Part shown: positions 1 through 10,789 of the stretch, piece after piece
Layout of the letters: each line of letters begins with the position of its first letter
How positions within the stretch are numbered: the stretch's first letter is position 1
Source: Panulirus ornatus
Taxonomy: Eukaryota; Arthropoda; Malacostraca; Decapoda; Palinuridae
DNA length: 64,000 bases
NCBI RefSeq assembly: GCF_036320965.1
Contig: NC_092225.1
Coordinates: 77,888,613 to 77,952,612 of the forward strand
Direction: 5' to 3'
Notes under the pieces: generated by a model
Told to the model about the DNA's origin: nothing
What the model saw: only the letters and a program-made list of their open reading frames with translations
Databases searched by the model: none
Made by a program: the position numbers and the translations under genes

Positions 1-115
1 GATGTCATTGTTTTGATGATAATGGTGCTAATTATACTTACTTTTTTATGAATTTGTTAATAATAAGCCTTTAATAAGTATTTATGTCTAATGTATCAGT
101 TGTTTTCATTTTTAC

Positions 116-120
<5 letters not shown>

Positions 121-197
<77 letters not shown>
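121..197. repeat. (CT)n microsatellite
   Basis: About 35 uninterrupted CT units followed by an imperfect TTCTCTC end. The Ser/Leu-only open frames that cross it are products of the repeat and not genes. Confidence 0.98.
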
Positions 198-435
198 AGT
201 GTATCTGAGAACCGCGTTGTTTTCCTTATTGCTTCATTGGTTCATTATGACATCATGGTCGCCGTTGATAATTATCTTTTCGTATAAGCTTTCTGTTTTC
301 CTCATTATCATTTCTGTGTTTTGCCGGATATCGGAAAACAACCGCTGCAAAAGGCTCCAGTGTTGTTTGTTCAGTACAATATTGTACCCAAGAGTACACT
401 CACCACAGTTCATAATAAATCCACGATGTTTCGGC

Positions 436-496
436 TGTGTGTGTGTGTGTGTGTGTGTGCGTGTGTGTGTGTGTGTGTGTGTGGGTGTGTGTGTGT
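436..496. repeat. (GT)n microsatellite
   Basis: GT units with two interruptions (a GC step near 460 and a GGG near 484). It encodes only Cys/Val runs. Confidence 0.97.
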
Positions 497-638
497 AATG
501 TTACCGGACTCTGCCCGCTGGTGTGTCAAACAGTGGAATTCATTCCTCGTGAGGAGCTGCTTACTGGAAGGGAGTTTTTATATTTTTCTTAGCTCTTGAT
601 TGGAATGCGATCCTGTAGCTGCAAGAGCCCTATAGCAG

Positions 639-645
<7 letters not shown>

Positions 646-679
<34 letters not shown>
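646..679. repeat. (GT)n at the 5' edge of a LINE fragment
   Basis: A clean GT tract that abuts family A sequence beginning GGAAATGAGATG. The tract lies exactly at the 5' truncation point of the fragment, with a few bases of overlap (GTGTGG against CTGG). Confidence 0.95.
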
Positions 680-680
<1 letters not shown>

Positions 681-1410
681 AAATGAGATGTTTGAGGACA
701 ATATGTGGTGTGAGGTGGTTTGATCGAGTAACTAGTGAAAGAGTAAGAGAGATGTGTGGTAATAAAAAGTGTGGTTGAGGGAGCAGAAGAGGGTGTATTG
801 AAATGGTTTGGGCACATGGAGAGAATGAGTGAGGAAAGATTGACCAAGAGGATATATGTGTCAGAGGTGGAGGGAACGAGAAGAAGTGGGAGACCAAATT
901 AGAGGTGGAAGGATGGAGTGAAAAAGATTTTGAGCGATCGGGGCCTAAACATACAGGAGGATGAAAGACGTGCGAGGAATAGAGTAAATTGGAACGATGT
1001 GGTTTGCCGGGGTCGACGTGCTGTCAGTGGATTGAACCTTGGAAAGTTTTGTGGGGCCTGAATGTGGAAAGGGAGCTGTGGTTTCGGTGCATTACACATG
1101 ACAGCTAGAGACTTAGTGTGGACGAATGTGGCCTTTGTTGTCTTTTCCTAGCGCTACCTCGCGCGCACGCGGGGAAGAGGGGTGTCATTTCATGTGTGGC
1201 GGGATGGCGGTGGGAATGGATGAAGGCAGCATGTATGAATATGTACATGTGTATGTATGTATATGTATGTATACGTTGAAATGTATAGGTATGTATATGT
1301 GCGTGTGTGGGCGTCTATGTACATACATGTGTATGTGGTTGGGTTGGGCCATTCTTTCGTCTGTTTCCTTGCGCTACCTCGCTGACGCGGGAGACAGCGT
1401 TAAAGTATGA
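680..1410 (+). mobile_element. Family A (RTE-like) LINE, 3' fragment, older subfamily
   Basis: The first 350 bases match the C-terminal coding end of the family A copies at 29 and 35 kb: EMRCLRT, VRWFDRV, REMCGN and a WFGHMERMSEERLTK-like stretch can be read, but with frame breaks and a stop in the PN(W)RW motif. The 3' untranslated part is longer than in the young copies. It contains the phrase CATTACACATGACAGCTAGA (1089-1108), then two copies of the GCTACCTCGC tail motif (near 1152 and 1373), and ends AGCGTTAAAGTATGATAA. The fragment is 5' truncated at a GT microsatellite. It is not functional. Confidence 0.85.
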
Positions 1411-1895
1411 TAATAAGAGAATGTATATATACCTTTTTATTGTAGTCTGTATATACCCCATGTAAATGGTGACATCGTACTCTTAGAGAAAGCGTAAGGC
1501 ACTGCTTAAAGCGTATTTTTGATTTATCAGATTATAATCAGCTTGTATTATCGAGTTGGTGGTCTCTGGTGATTACTTTCCTGTGTGACACGTAAATTTC
1601 CTGCGTATATGCAAATGGTGGCACACACTGTATCAGGCAGACATCACTTGTTACCAGCTGTTCCTGGCATAATTTGGTTCGTCAGCTGGAGCGCCGAGTG
1701 GACTGACGCACTTCGGCAAATGTAACCCATTTTGAAATGCTCTTCATTCATGCCATTCACCTGTACCTGTGTGCCAAGGTTCGCTTGCCACATCCAGCCG
1801 TGCAGCACTCACTCGCTCTCTCAGCTCAGTAATACTGCATGGAGGAATTTGTGTCAATTCCTCGACAGATCACTTCATCCTTTCCTTCTTCTTTT
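1411..1895. other. Unique spacer between two LINE tails
   Basis: No open frame, tandem repeat or recognisable element is visible. The stretch separates the 3' end of one family A fragment from a second copy of the same 3' tail. Confidence 0.6.
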
Positions 1896-2216
1896 GCATT
1901 ACACATGACAGCTAGAGACTGAGTGTGAACGAATGTGCCCTTTGTTGTCTTTTCCTTGCGCTACCTCGCGCGCGCGCGAGGGGAGGGGGGTGCCATTTCA
2001 CGTGTGGCGGGGTGGCGATGGGAAAGGATGAAGGCAGCAAGTATGAATATGTTCATGTGTATATATGTATATGTCTGTGTATGTATAGGTATGTATACGT
2101 TGAAATACATAGGTATGTATATGTATATGTGCGTATGTGGGTGGGTTGGGCCATTCTTTCCTCTGTTTCCTTGCGCTACCTCGCTAACGCGGGAGACAGC
2201 GACTAAGTATAATAAG
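1896..2216 (+). mobile_element. Family A LINE, 3' tail only
   Basis: Begins at GCATTACACATGACAGCTAG and runs parallel to 1086-1408 for its whole length, including the CTCGCGCGCGCGAGG segment, the TATGTAT-rich stretch and the terminal CTCGCTAACGCGGG hairpin followed by GACTAAGTATAATAA. There is no coding sequence. It could be a very short 5'-truncated insertion or a local duplication of the preceding tail. Several substitutions between the two argue against a very recent duplication. Confidence 0.8.
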
Positions 2217-2448
2217 AAAAAAACAATATATTGCTTTAGGTCATATTATTTGAATATATATGGAAAACAGTCTTCAGTTATGGAACGCTAACGGCTACAC
2301 CACGGAGGTTCTGTGTATCCCCTGTGTGTTAATATTACTTATTGCTTCATCCAAGTGTTTCTTTCTTGCTTTTCTTCTCCGCTGTTGGATCATCTTGTGA
2401 TATGTGTCTTGTCTTTCATTGCTCTACAGCGTTCCGTTCCCTTCCGTC

Positions 2449-2735
2449 TCACGTAACAGTAGGTCATGACCCTCACCCTTCTGTCTCACGTAACAGTAGG
2501 TCATGCCCCTCACCCTTCTGTCTCACGTAACAGTAGGTCATGCCCCTCACCCTTCCGTCTCTTAGCAGTAGGTCATGCCCCTCACCCTTCCGTCTCACGT
2601 AACAGTAGGTCATGCCCCTCACCCTTCCGTCTCACGTAACAGTAGGTCATGCCCCTCACCCTTCCGTCTCACGTAACAGTAGGTCATGCCCCTCACCCTT
2701 CCGTCTCACGGAACAGTGGGTCATCCCCCTCATTC
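2449..2735. repeat. Minisatellite, 37-bp unit, about 8 copies
   Basis: The unit starts GTCTCACGTAACAGTAGGTC and continues ATGCCCCTCACCCTTCC. Copies differ at single positions (CATGACC against CATGCCC, TTCT against TTCC), and one copy carries TTAGCAG in place of ACGTAACAG. The length of 37 bp shifts frame at each copy, so the open frames across it are incidental. Confidence 0.95.
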
Positions 2736-3676
2736 ATAGTAAAACTCCTGAGTTTTACATATTCATTCGTCCACAGCCTCCATCACGGAGGTCCACACAC
2801 TGAACGGAACTTGATATATTGCTCGAATATTTTATGGTGTCTCGTAGCTTTTCCGTTGGTGATCCACCTCCCCAGCTGGAACCGTACGGGGCTAGGCGTT
2901 GGAGTCATCCTCCAACATTTGGGCACCACACACGCCATCCTCCAAGCATCCCCGTGAGTTCTCTCTTCGTTCTAATTGATGTCTTTCACGTTCTTCTTTC
3001 ATCCCATTGTTGACGACTCAAGGCTACCAAAAGGTGCCGTTTTCTATGCCATGAGTAGTGTTCTTAAGTTTCGTTTTGGTCCGAATGATTCAGTTGGTGT
3101 TGGAAGTATGAAATATGGTGTAGAGAAAAAAGAAATGACCTTTTACTAGAAACCTGTCGAATGCCATTATTATACACGACACGACCTCAACCATTTCAGT
3201 ATGTCATAGTGTGAATTTTATGGCCGATGGATCCGGTCCCTCATACTTGAACCATTAATGAATTTTCAGTACCGCAGCGTTTGATAGGCTGAGCTTAAAC
3301 ATTTCAGCTTTAGATTCTTGAACATCGTAAGTGAATGCGTTGGACTGGAGTAACTCCTGACTTTATTGGGGCAAACGGACTTCGAAAATAGAAGACACAT
3401 GAGACCAGAGAGACTGTGGCGTTTGATCATCTTTCATCAGATGCGAGCCTGGGCGGGTCTGAATAGCTGTGCAACACAAGTGCTCATTTGAAGCTCTTGA
3501 GCTTGGGTGTAAAAGCTTCACGAGTCTCCACTCTCAGTCGGCTTATGAGAGGATCCCGCCACGGCTGGAGTAGCCACAGTGGACGGACAGTTACCGTAAA
3601 CTGACGCCATTGAGCGTGGCGCGGGCTGAGTGTTGGTGGATGAACGACACGAACCACTTTGCAAATGTAATTAATG

Positions 3677-3680
<4 letters not shown>
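2736..3680. other. Unique spacer
   Basis: No gene, RNA or repeat is recognised. The only open frames are short (about 60-100 codons) and show no family motif. Confidence 0.55.

Positions 3681-3756
<76 letters not shown>
3681..3756. repeat. (TA)n microsatellite, left border of a LINE fragment
   Basis: An uninterrupted alternating AT tract of about 38 units that touches the LINE fragment at 3757. Confidence 0.98.
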
Positions 3757-3758
<2 letters not shown>

Positions 3759-4471
3759 TTCATGGTTCCATCCGCTGCCAGATCCACTCCCAGATATCTA
3801 AAACACTTCACTTCCTCCAGTTTTTCTCCATTCAAACTCACCTCCCAGTTGACTTGACCCTCAACCCTACTGTACCTAATAACCTTGCTCTTATTCACAT
3901 TTACTCTTAACTTTCTTCTTCCACACACTTTACCAAACTCAGTCACCAGCTTCTCCAGTTTCTCACATGAATCAGCCACCAGCGCTGTATCATCAGCGAA
4001 CAACAACTGACTCACTTCCCAAGCTCTCTCATCCCCAACAGACTTCATACTTGCCCCTCTTTCCAAAACTCTTGCATTTACCTCCCTAACAACCCCATCC
4101 ATAAACAAAGTAAACAACCATGGAGACATCACACACCCCTGCCGCAAACCTACATTCACTGAGAACCAATCACTTTCCTCTCTTCCTACACGTACACATG
4201 CCTTACATCCTCGATAAAAACTTTTCACTGCTTCTAACAACTTTCCTCCCACACCATATATTCTTAATACCTTCCACAGAGCATCTCTATCAACCCTATC
4301 ATATGCCTTCTCCAGATCCATAAATGCTACATACAAATCCATTTGCTTTTCTAAGTATTTCTCACATACATTCTTCAAAGCAAACACCTGATCCACACAT
4401 CCTCTACCACTTCTGAAACCACACTGCTCTTCCCCAATCTGATGCTCTGTACATGCCTTCACCCTCTCAAT

Positions 4472-4473
<2 letters not shown>
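3757..4473 (-). mobile_element. Family A LINE, internal RT fragment between two (TA)n tracts
   Basis: On the minus strand the sequence reads the reverse transcriptase core without a break: from LIERVKACTEHQIGEEQCGF through DLEKAYDRVD, LRQGCVMSPWLF and LLFADDTALVAD to RYLGVDLAADGTM. It is nearly identical to the copies at 29, 35 and 61 kb. Both the 5' end (endonuclease and upstream RT) and the 3' end (C-terminal domain and tail) are missing. The 5' edge shares TATTGATTG with the flanking TA tract, and the 3' edge passes through four odd bases (AACC) into TA repeat. The open frame runs on through the TA repeats as Ile/Tyr, which is an artefact. A simple 5' truncation cannot explain the lost 3' end. 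Confidence 0.92.

Positions 4474-4543
<70 letters not shown>
4474..4543. repeat. (TA)n microsatellite, right border of the same LINE fragment
   Basis: An alternating AT tract that merges with the LINE at TATTGATTG. Confidence 0.98.
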
Positions 4544-4546
<3 letters not shown>

Positions 4547-5177
4547 GGTGGTTGATGGACGTGCTTGTAGGATAATGATGATGGAGGAGACCGCTCTCAG
4601 GCTAGGGAACATGCCGGACCAACCATAGCCTTAATTGTATAAACCCATGTGCCACTTACAGTGCCTGGTTAGCAACGTGGAGTGAGTGCCAGCTTTAGAT
4701 GGGCCGTCACCCGAGTTAGGTGACTTGCCCGTGTGACATAAATTTGTTTGTCACGGTTCCATTTTTTTTTCTTTTTTTTTTGGGTGGCTGTTTGCTCGAA
4801 GTCGTTGGCTGCTTGTGTTACGTCACCCGTGAACTTACCGTCATAGCGGTCATTTAAGGTCAGGCGCTGTCTTAGGAACTGATTGTGATTATCTTGATTG
4901 AGATATTTTAAGTTTTTATAATGAAGATGATTTACCCCTTGGAAGAGGAGGAAAAAGAATATTGCCCGCGTGTCCACTGTACGTCGTCGAAGGCGACTGA
5001 GAGGCGTGGGACACTGGACATCCTCCTCTCCTGTATTACTTTCTAAAACACGGAGCAGAGCAAGGAGCCAAGCGAGGATTTTTCTATCTGAAACTCAGTT
5101 ATTTGAATCTGGTGCTTCTGAATTCACTCACTCAGGTGATAAAGAACACGAAAGAAATAAGGTTAATGTTATTCGTG
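4544..5177. other. Unique spacer
   Basis: No recognisable element. It contains a T-rich run (about 4764-4780), which is simple sequence. A 102-codon minus-strand open frame has no recognisable motif. Confidence 0.5.
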
Positions 5178-5192
5178 ATAATGATAATAATG

Positions 5193-5226
<34 letters not shown>

Positions 5227-5520
5227 TAATAATAATAATATAATGATAATAATGATAATAATGATAATAATGATGATAATAATTATGATAAAATGATAAT
5301 AATGATAATAATGATGATAATAATGATAATAGTAATAATGATAATGATAATAGTAATAATGATAATAATGATAATGATAATAATGATAATAATAATGATA
5401 GTTATGATAATAATGATAATAATAATAATAATAGTAATGATAATGATAATGATGATAATATAATCATTCATGAAGATGATAATATTAATGATAATAATGA
5501 TTATAAATGATAATGAAAGT
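5178..5520. repeat. (GATAAT)n/(AAT)n microsatellite
   Basis: An irregular mix of GAT and AAT triplets over about 340 bases, with occasional AGT. It translates to Asp/Asn or Ile runs that are not genes. Confidence 0.95.
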
Positions 5521-5559
5521 GATGATAATGAATAGTGATAATCATAGCGATATTGAGCG

Positions 5560-6030
5560 TAATAATGATGCCTGAGGATGACGTATGACTACAGGCAGGT
5601 TGATAGCTTAAGGCCTGACAGTAAGAGTCGTGTGGCAGCAAAGTGCAGTGTGAATGAGAGGGTCGACTTGTGTGTGCTGCGGTGGTTTGGAAGTGTAGAG
5701 AAGATGAGCGAAGAAAGACTGACTTGAGATCTATGTTCCAGAGGTAGAAAAGATGGGATGGGGTTGGGAGGGGGGGGGGGTTAACCGAGAAGTAGATGGA
5801 AGGATGGAGTGAAGGAGGCTTTAGGCTATGAGGGACAAAAAATTTTATGAGACATGTAAAGTGGATGAGATGAATCGGGAGCGATGTGGTATACGGGGCG
5901 GTGACGTGCTGGCAGGTTAAATCTGGCCATAGCAAGTGATCGAGGCAAACTGTGAGGTAGTGTGTGGGGTTTTGTTGTGGATGGTAGGCTTTGGTTTCGT
6001 TACATTGTAAATGACGGCTAAAGATCAGGT
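5560..6030 (+). mobile_element. Family A LINE, decayed 3' fragment
   Basis: Broken frames still show a RWFGSVEKMSEERLT-like segment (near 5680-5725), then a WMEGWSEG-type remnant of the RWKDGVKK region, a SDVVYG end (near 5880) and a following GACGTGCTG, in the same order as the intact copies. Short indels and a G run (5770-5780) disrupt it. This is one of the oldest copies here. Confidence 0.7.
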
Positions 6031-6108
6031 GTTTGCATACAGAGCCAGTGTTTATTGCTCGTGTCGCTTCCTTGTTAAAACTAGAAAGGCAGATACTTAT
6101 AGAAATAT

Positions 6109-6246
6109 TATTATTGTTATTATTATTAGTAGTAGTAGTATTAGTATTAGTAGTAGTAATTGTGGTAATAGAAGTAGTAGTTGTAGTAATGGTAGTAGTA
6201 GTAATAGTAGTAGTAGTAGTAGTAATAGTACTAGTATATTAGTAAT
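6109..6246. repeat. (ATT)n/(AGT)n trinucleotide repeat
   Basis: A mix of ATT, AGT and GGT triplets that directly adjoins the T run at the 3' end of a minus-strand LINE copy. Confidence 0.93.
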
Positions 6247-6251
6247 AGTTT

Positions 6252-6912
6252 TTTTTTTTTTGTCGCTGTCTCCCGCGTTTGCGAGGTAGCGCAAGGAAAC
6301 AGACGAAAGAAATGGCCCAACCCACCCCCATACACATGTATATACATACGTCCACACACGCAAATATACATACCTACACAGCTTTCCATGGTTTACCCCA
6401 GACGCTTCACATGCCTTGATTCAATCCACTGACAGCACGTCACCCCCGGTATACCACATCGCTCCAATTCACTCTATTCCTTGCCCTCCTTTCACCCTCC
6501 TGCATGGTCAGGCCCCGATCACACAAAATCTTTTTCACTCCATCTTTCCACCTCCAATTTGGTCTCCCTCTTCTCCTCGTTCCCTCCACCTCCGACACAT
6601 ATATCCTCTAGGTCAATCTTTCCTCACTCATCCTCTCCATGTGCCCAAACCATTTCAAAACACCCTCTTCTGCTCTCTCAACCACGCTCTTTTTATTTCC
6701 ACACATCTCTCTTACCCTTACGTTACTTACTCGATCAAACCACCTCACACCACACATTGTCCTCAAACATCTCATTTCCAGCACATCCATCCTCCTGCGC
6801 ACCACTCTATCCATAGCCCACGCCTCGCAACCATACAACATTGTTGGAACCACTATTCCTTCAAACATACCCATTTTTGCTTTCCGAGATAATGTTCTCG
6901 ACTTCCATACAT
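6252..6912 (-). mobile_element. Family A LINE, 3' fragment (young subfamily)
   Basis: On the minus strand it begins within the C-terminal domain and reads MGMFEGIVVPTMLYGCEAWA, then RMDVLEMRCLRTMCGVRWFD and MERMSEERLT, followed by a stop and frame breaks near 6605, then the 3' untranslated tail with the CTCGCAAACGCGGG hairpin and GACA ending in an A run (T run at 6249-6260 on the plus strand). It is 5' truncated at about 6912, where AATGT is shared with the flank. The tail is the short type found at 29, 35 and 61 kb. Confidence 0.9.
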
Positions 6913-7489
6913 TCTACTATTTCCGTATCTCGTGGTGGTAGACAAGCTTAACTGCAAGTTGACCTTGTGCATTGCTGTTGACCTTGCAGGCTGCTGTCAG
7001 GACACCTTAATACGTGTGTGGAGTATAAACGAGCGACTTTATCTTCAGTCTAGATCTTAATGAACGATCGTCTTGTACATTGATGGGAATGACCCCACGA
7101 ACGGCTCCCTCCCGTGCTACAATCTCCACACACCTGGAAGTTTATCTGTCAGGCGAGCGTCCATGTTCTACCCGCCTGGTTTGTTTACATTCTCTGGTGC
7201 GGCGGGTTACGCCGTGCGCACTGCTGCCCTCTACCTCTGTGACGTACTACTCCCTTTACCAGGCTGACAAGTTCTCTCTGGCACTTGTTGTGGTCGCTCG
7301 ATTGCATCTTAGTGGTTAGTGTGAACTGACATGAAATACTTGTTACGTACAGAGTGTGGATGCGATGGGTGGGTACGGACATGACGGCATACAGGAGACG
7401 GGGTGAGGGAGTTTTCGGGGCGGAGCGACCAGGGTTGGGCTGAATACTGGGAGACCCGGAATAGCATGACCTTAGGAGACTAGAGTCTG
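6913..7489. other. Unique spacer
   Basis: Neither strand shows a gene-like frame with recognisable motifs. Confidence 0.5.
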
Positions 7490-7865
7490 TCCCAGACTAG
7501 AGGAGGGCCAGGAGGCGAGGGAGGAGACGATGCACTGAAAGAGGAGGGGAGGGACAATGGAGAGGATGGAGTGGACGGACGATGGGGATGGGGCGAGGAC
7601 GAGGTGAGGGAGGAGACGTTAAGGTCAGGGAAAATAGGGTAACGAGGAGGCAGGGAGGCGGACACGTGAGGAGGGCACGGAACTAGGAAGGGAGGGACAG
7701 GTTGACTGAGGGACGGTGATAAGGGTAGGGTTAGGACAAGGGAGGATGGGCACGGGTTAGGGCGGAGGGGCGGGGCTAGGGAGAAGAGGCGGGACTAGGG
7801 AGGAGGGAGAGGAGAAAGGGCGGGGCAGGGGTGACTGAGGGAGGTGGGGCGAGGGGAGGAGCCTG
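7490..7865. repeat. Purine-rich (G/A) tract
   Basis: Most bases of the plus strand are G or A, built from irregular GGGAGG, GGACGG and GGGCGGGG blocks. It is not an exact tandem repeat. G-rich blocks such as GGGCGGAGGGGCGGGG (about 7760-7775) could form quadruplex or triplex structure. Confidence 0.75.
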
Positions 7866-8830
7866 GGGAAGGCAGAGGGACTCTCTGGGGATAGTCAGCA
7901 CTCAAGGCTCTGGGAAGCCTCGGGAGATCCTCCGGGAATGCCCCTCCCACGCGCGGTCCCGGGTGCCACTAGGCTGGCTGGCGGCGTCCTCCGTGATGCT
8001 GGCTAATAGCACGGTAATCTTGGGAACGGCTGGCCCGCCACGTCTCAAATTAAGCCATCACACGTGATCTAGTGAGGCGGCGGCGGCGGCGGCCGGCAGA
8101 GGCGAGTGCCGGAGGCCGGGTCGCCGCTTTACTCTGCTCATTTGTCACACGTCACATCACAACCTGACAACATGGCCATGTGTTGCCGCATATAGACGAC
8201 AGCGAGAGATCTCGTGTACCGCTCACTGCTGGACGCCAAGGGAGACACACCGCCTCAGTCATTTCGCTTCATCTTGGGGCCAATTTAATGAGTCGACTTA
8301 GACTCCTGGTAATATAAGGTTCCGTAGCTCAGAGGATCCTCATTTACATAATTATCTTATTGATAGGCCACAGCCGTGCGGATGTGGGGGGGAGGGTGGG
8401 TGGCGTAAGTTACATAAAGGCCAAATTGTGGTGATAATGTAGCGGCATATGACCCGTCAGGGTGCGGGAGTCTAACGCCCTGCCCGCCACATTTGCATGT
8501 AAAGCCCAAATTAGTCGTGATGAATAATGAATTGATTAACTCCGCCGGGCCAAAATTTCCTCCGTGGCATCAGATATGAAGGAGGCGCAGGAGGCGGGCG
8601 GGCGGGAGAGCACGGCCGCAGTAGCCGACCGGCTCAGTTTAACCTGAGGGTGGCAGCTGCTGGTGCCAGGAGCCAGCACCACCGTGTAAGAGTTGACAGT
8701 CCTGGGGTATAAGCCAGTTTAGGGCCGCGCAGGGGTGCTCATAAATGATGCTGACGCGCAATCTGGAAAGTGTTAATTGCCCTCGAAGTATGACAAAAGG
8801 GGAGGAAGAGGTCAGCTAAAGAATTCTGGG
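7866..8830. other. Low-repeat region with clustered regulatory-like motifs
   Basis: This is one of the few stretches of about 1 kb without tandem or dispersed repeats, apart from a (CGG)5-type run at about 8074-8092. It includes TTTACATAATTATCTTATTG (8342-8361), ATTTGCAT (octamer-like, 8490-8497) and a run of AT-rich homeodomain-like sites (AAATTAGTC, GAATAATGAATTGATTAACT) at about 8507-8540. No open frame is convincing. A conserved non-coding element or the 5' region of a gene outside the window is possible but unproven. Confidence 0.4.
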
Positions 8831-9054
8831 AATTGATCAGGAATGTGACGGCGTGGGATTTGGTGAGTGGGAGGAGGAGGATTAGTGGCGGGTGTGGCCC
8901 TCATAGATGCAGGAGCATGGCAGTGATGGGGTGAGCACGGCGGTGAGCGTGTCCCGCCAAACTTTATACCCCCCCCGTGAGTGAGGGCCTTCCTCCCCAG
9001 CGTGACCAGAGTGAAGATGCCATTACTGGTGTACCTCGCCACCCCCCCCCCCTC

Positions 9055-9058
<4 letters not shown>

Positions 9059-9140
<82 letters not shown>
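9059..9140. repeat. (CT)n microsatellite after a C run
   Basis: About 40 CT units directly preceded by C runs (9042-9057). Confidence 0.98.
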
Positions 9141-9141
<1 letters not shown>

Positions 9142-9234
9142 GAACACGGAGGCCATCATCATTAGTTGGGTCCACCCTGGCTGGCTGAGACGTGTTCACG
9201 GATGATACCCTCTGGTTGTGATACGGATTCCTGG

Positions 9235-9690
9235 TCCCCCTCGCCTCTCTCTCTCTCTCTACCTACCCCCTACCCCCTTTCATCCCACACCCCTCCCCCA
9301 CTCCCCCCCAGCTTTCTCTACCTCCCTCACTTCCTCCCGTCTCCCTCTATCACCTCATCCCGCCCCTCGCCCTGCCTCGTCTCTCTACGGCTCCTCTCCC
9401 TTGCAAAGCTCCCTCGCCGCCTCCCACGACCATCCCCGTCTTCCTCGCCCCCTATTAGTCTCTTTCACCCTTGCCTGCTTCTCCCGCGCCCCCTCACCCT
9501 CCGCCCCTTGCTTCCCTAACCCCGCTAATATCTCCCCTCCTCAGTTCCCTTACTCCTCCCCTCCTCCTTTATCCCTACCCCGCCTTTGCTGTGCCCTCTC
9601 GATCGCTCATCTTTGGCCTATCCTCCCACCTCCCGTTACCTCATCCGTCTCCTCGTGCCTCCGCCTCCCCCTGCCTCTTCAGAGTCAGCA
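9235..9690. repeat. Pyrimidine-rich (C/T) tract
   Basis: Most plus-strand bases are C or T over about 450 bases, without a fixed repeat unit. It gives several overlapping Pro/Ser/Leu-rich open frames (up to 168 codons). These follow from base composition and show no motif. Confidence 0.75.
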
Positions 9691-10319
9691 GCTTCAGTGG
9701 CTGGAACGTTTCGTAGTCGTTTGAGTCATGTGACAAGTCATGTAGGCGTCACATGAACTAAAAACCTTAAAGATGAAAAAAAAAATGTAATTAGGTTAAT
9801 ATGATACACGTGTACCCAGCTAGACGGTAGCCTAATACTCGCCTCCGTCGAGATACCGGTTAAGTATTGTGGCACTTCCCAAGCGTCGGTGAGGGCCGCC
9901 GTGGCTAATGTACCAGTGGAGGTTGTTGGTTCCTTACCGCTCCCCCCCGGGAGGGTCGACCTCCACTTTAAAGTGGCTGCGTCGATTGTCTTCCACGTGT
10001 GGTACGAGCGCGTGTGGTAGCCTGGAGGGCGTGATGCAGATCATACGGTTTTATTGTTTCCCCCTTCGCGGTGGCCGGGCAAACTGCGGCCGTGCCGCCT
10101 GCCTGCGGATCATCAGGGCGGCGCGCCGCACTTCTGGGTGTTATTGTACGTCATTAGTGAAGTTTTATACCGGCGGGTACTCCCGTCCTGCTGCCTCCAG
10201 CTGCCAAGACACCGCTGCTAATGGATCCTCTTCGCTCTCCCGTCTCCCCATTGTCTCTCTCTCTCTCTCTCCTTCCCCCATCGTTGGTGTGGAAGGAACA
10301 CGAACCGTGTCTGAGATAG
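9691..10319. other. Unique spacer
   Basis: No gene recognised. The end of the stretch (10254-10271) is a short CT run next to the hAT-like insertion. Confidence 0.5.
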
Positions 10320-10327
10320 CAGTGAGT

Positions 10328-10730
10328 CAGGGGCGTATCTAGGTGAAATAATGCCTGTGTCAAGCGCTGAAATGGCGCCCATGGCTTGATTATAAATGTA
10401 CATACAGTGGATGTATATGAAAATATAAACTGTGTAATTTTGAATTGTTGAAGACTTAGGCCAAACTTTGATTTATATAAACTCTTAAAGACTTAAAGTT
10501 AAAGACTTATTTGATCAAAATTTCAACGTAGAAACGGTAATGCAACTGATAGTAGCAAAATATTACTATAGTTGAAAAGTAGGGGACATTCTTTTTTATT
10601 TCACAAAATCAAACCGTTACAAATGTCAATCGGGCAGCATGTTTCAAAAACCAAACCTGTTGAGTGGCGCCCCCCTTCAAGTGGCGCCCAGGGCACCTAC
10701 CCTACCTCCCATATCCTAGATACGCCACTG
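10328..10730 (+). repeat. Left terminal block of the hAT-like element
   Basis: Carries its own pair of inverted ends (CAGGGGCGTATC at the left, GATACGCCACTG at the right) and so could be a complete 403-bp MITE on its own. However, TAACTATT at its right does not match the left 8-bp duplication, so it did not insert alone at this site. Confidence 0.75.
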
Positions 10731-10789
10731 TAACTATTACCTTCAATTTTTGGTATTTGCCTCAGAAATATAGATTTCCTTTAAAATCT

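Noticed and set aside
84..287. Open frame of Ser-Leu repeats (and many Ile-Tyr, Cys-Val, Thr-His, Asn and Leu frames elsewhere)
   Set aside because: These are read straight from microsatellites. They lack any non-repeat domain and lie where the repeat has no stop codon.
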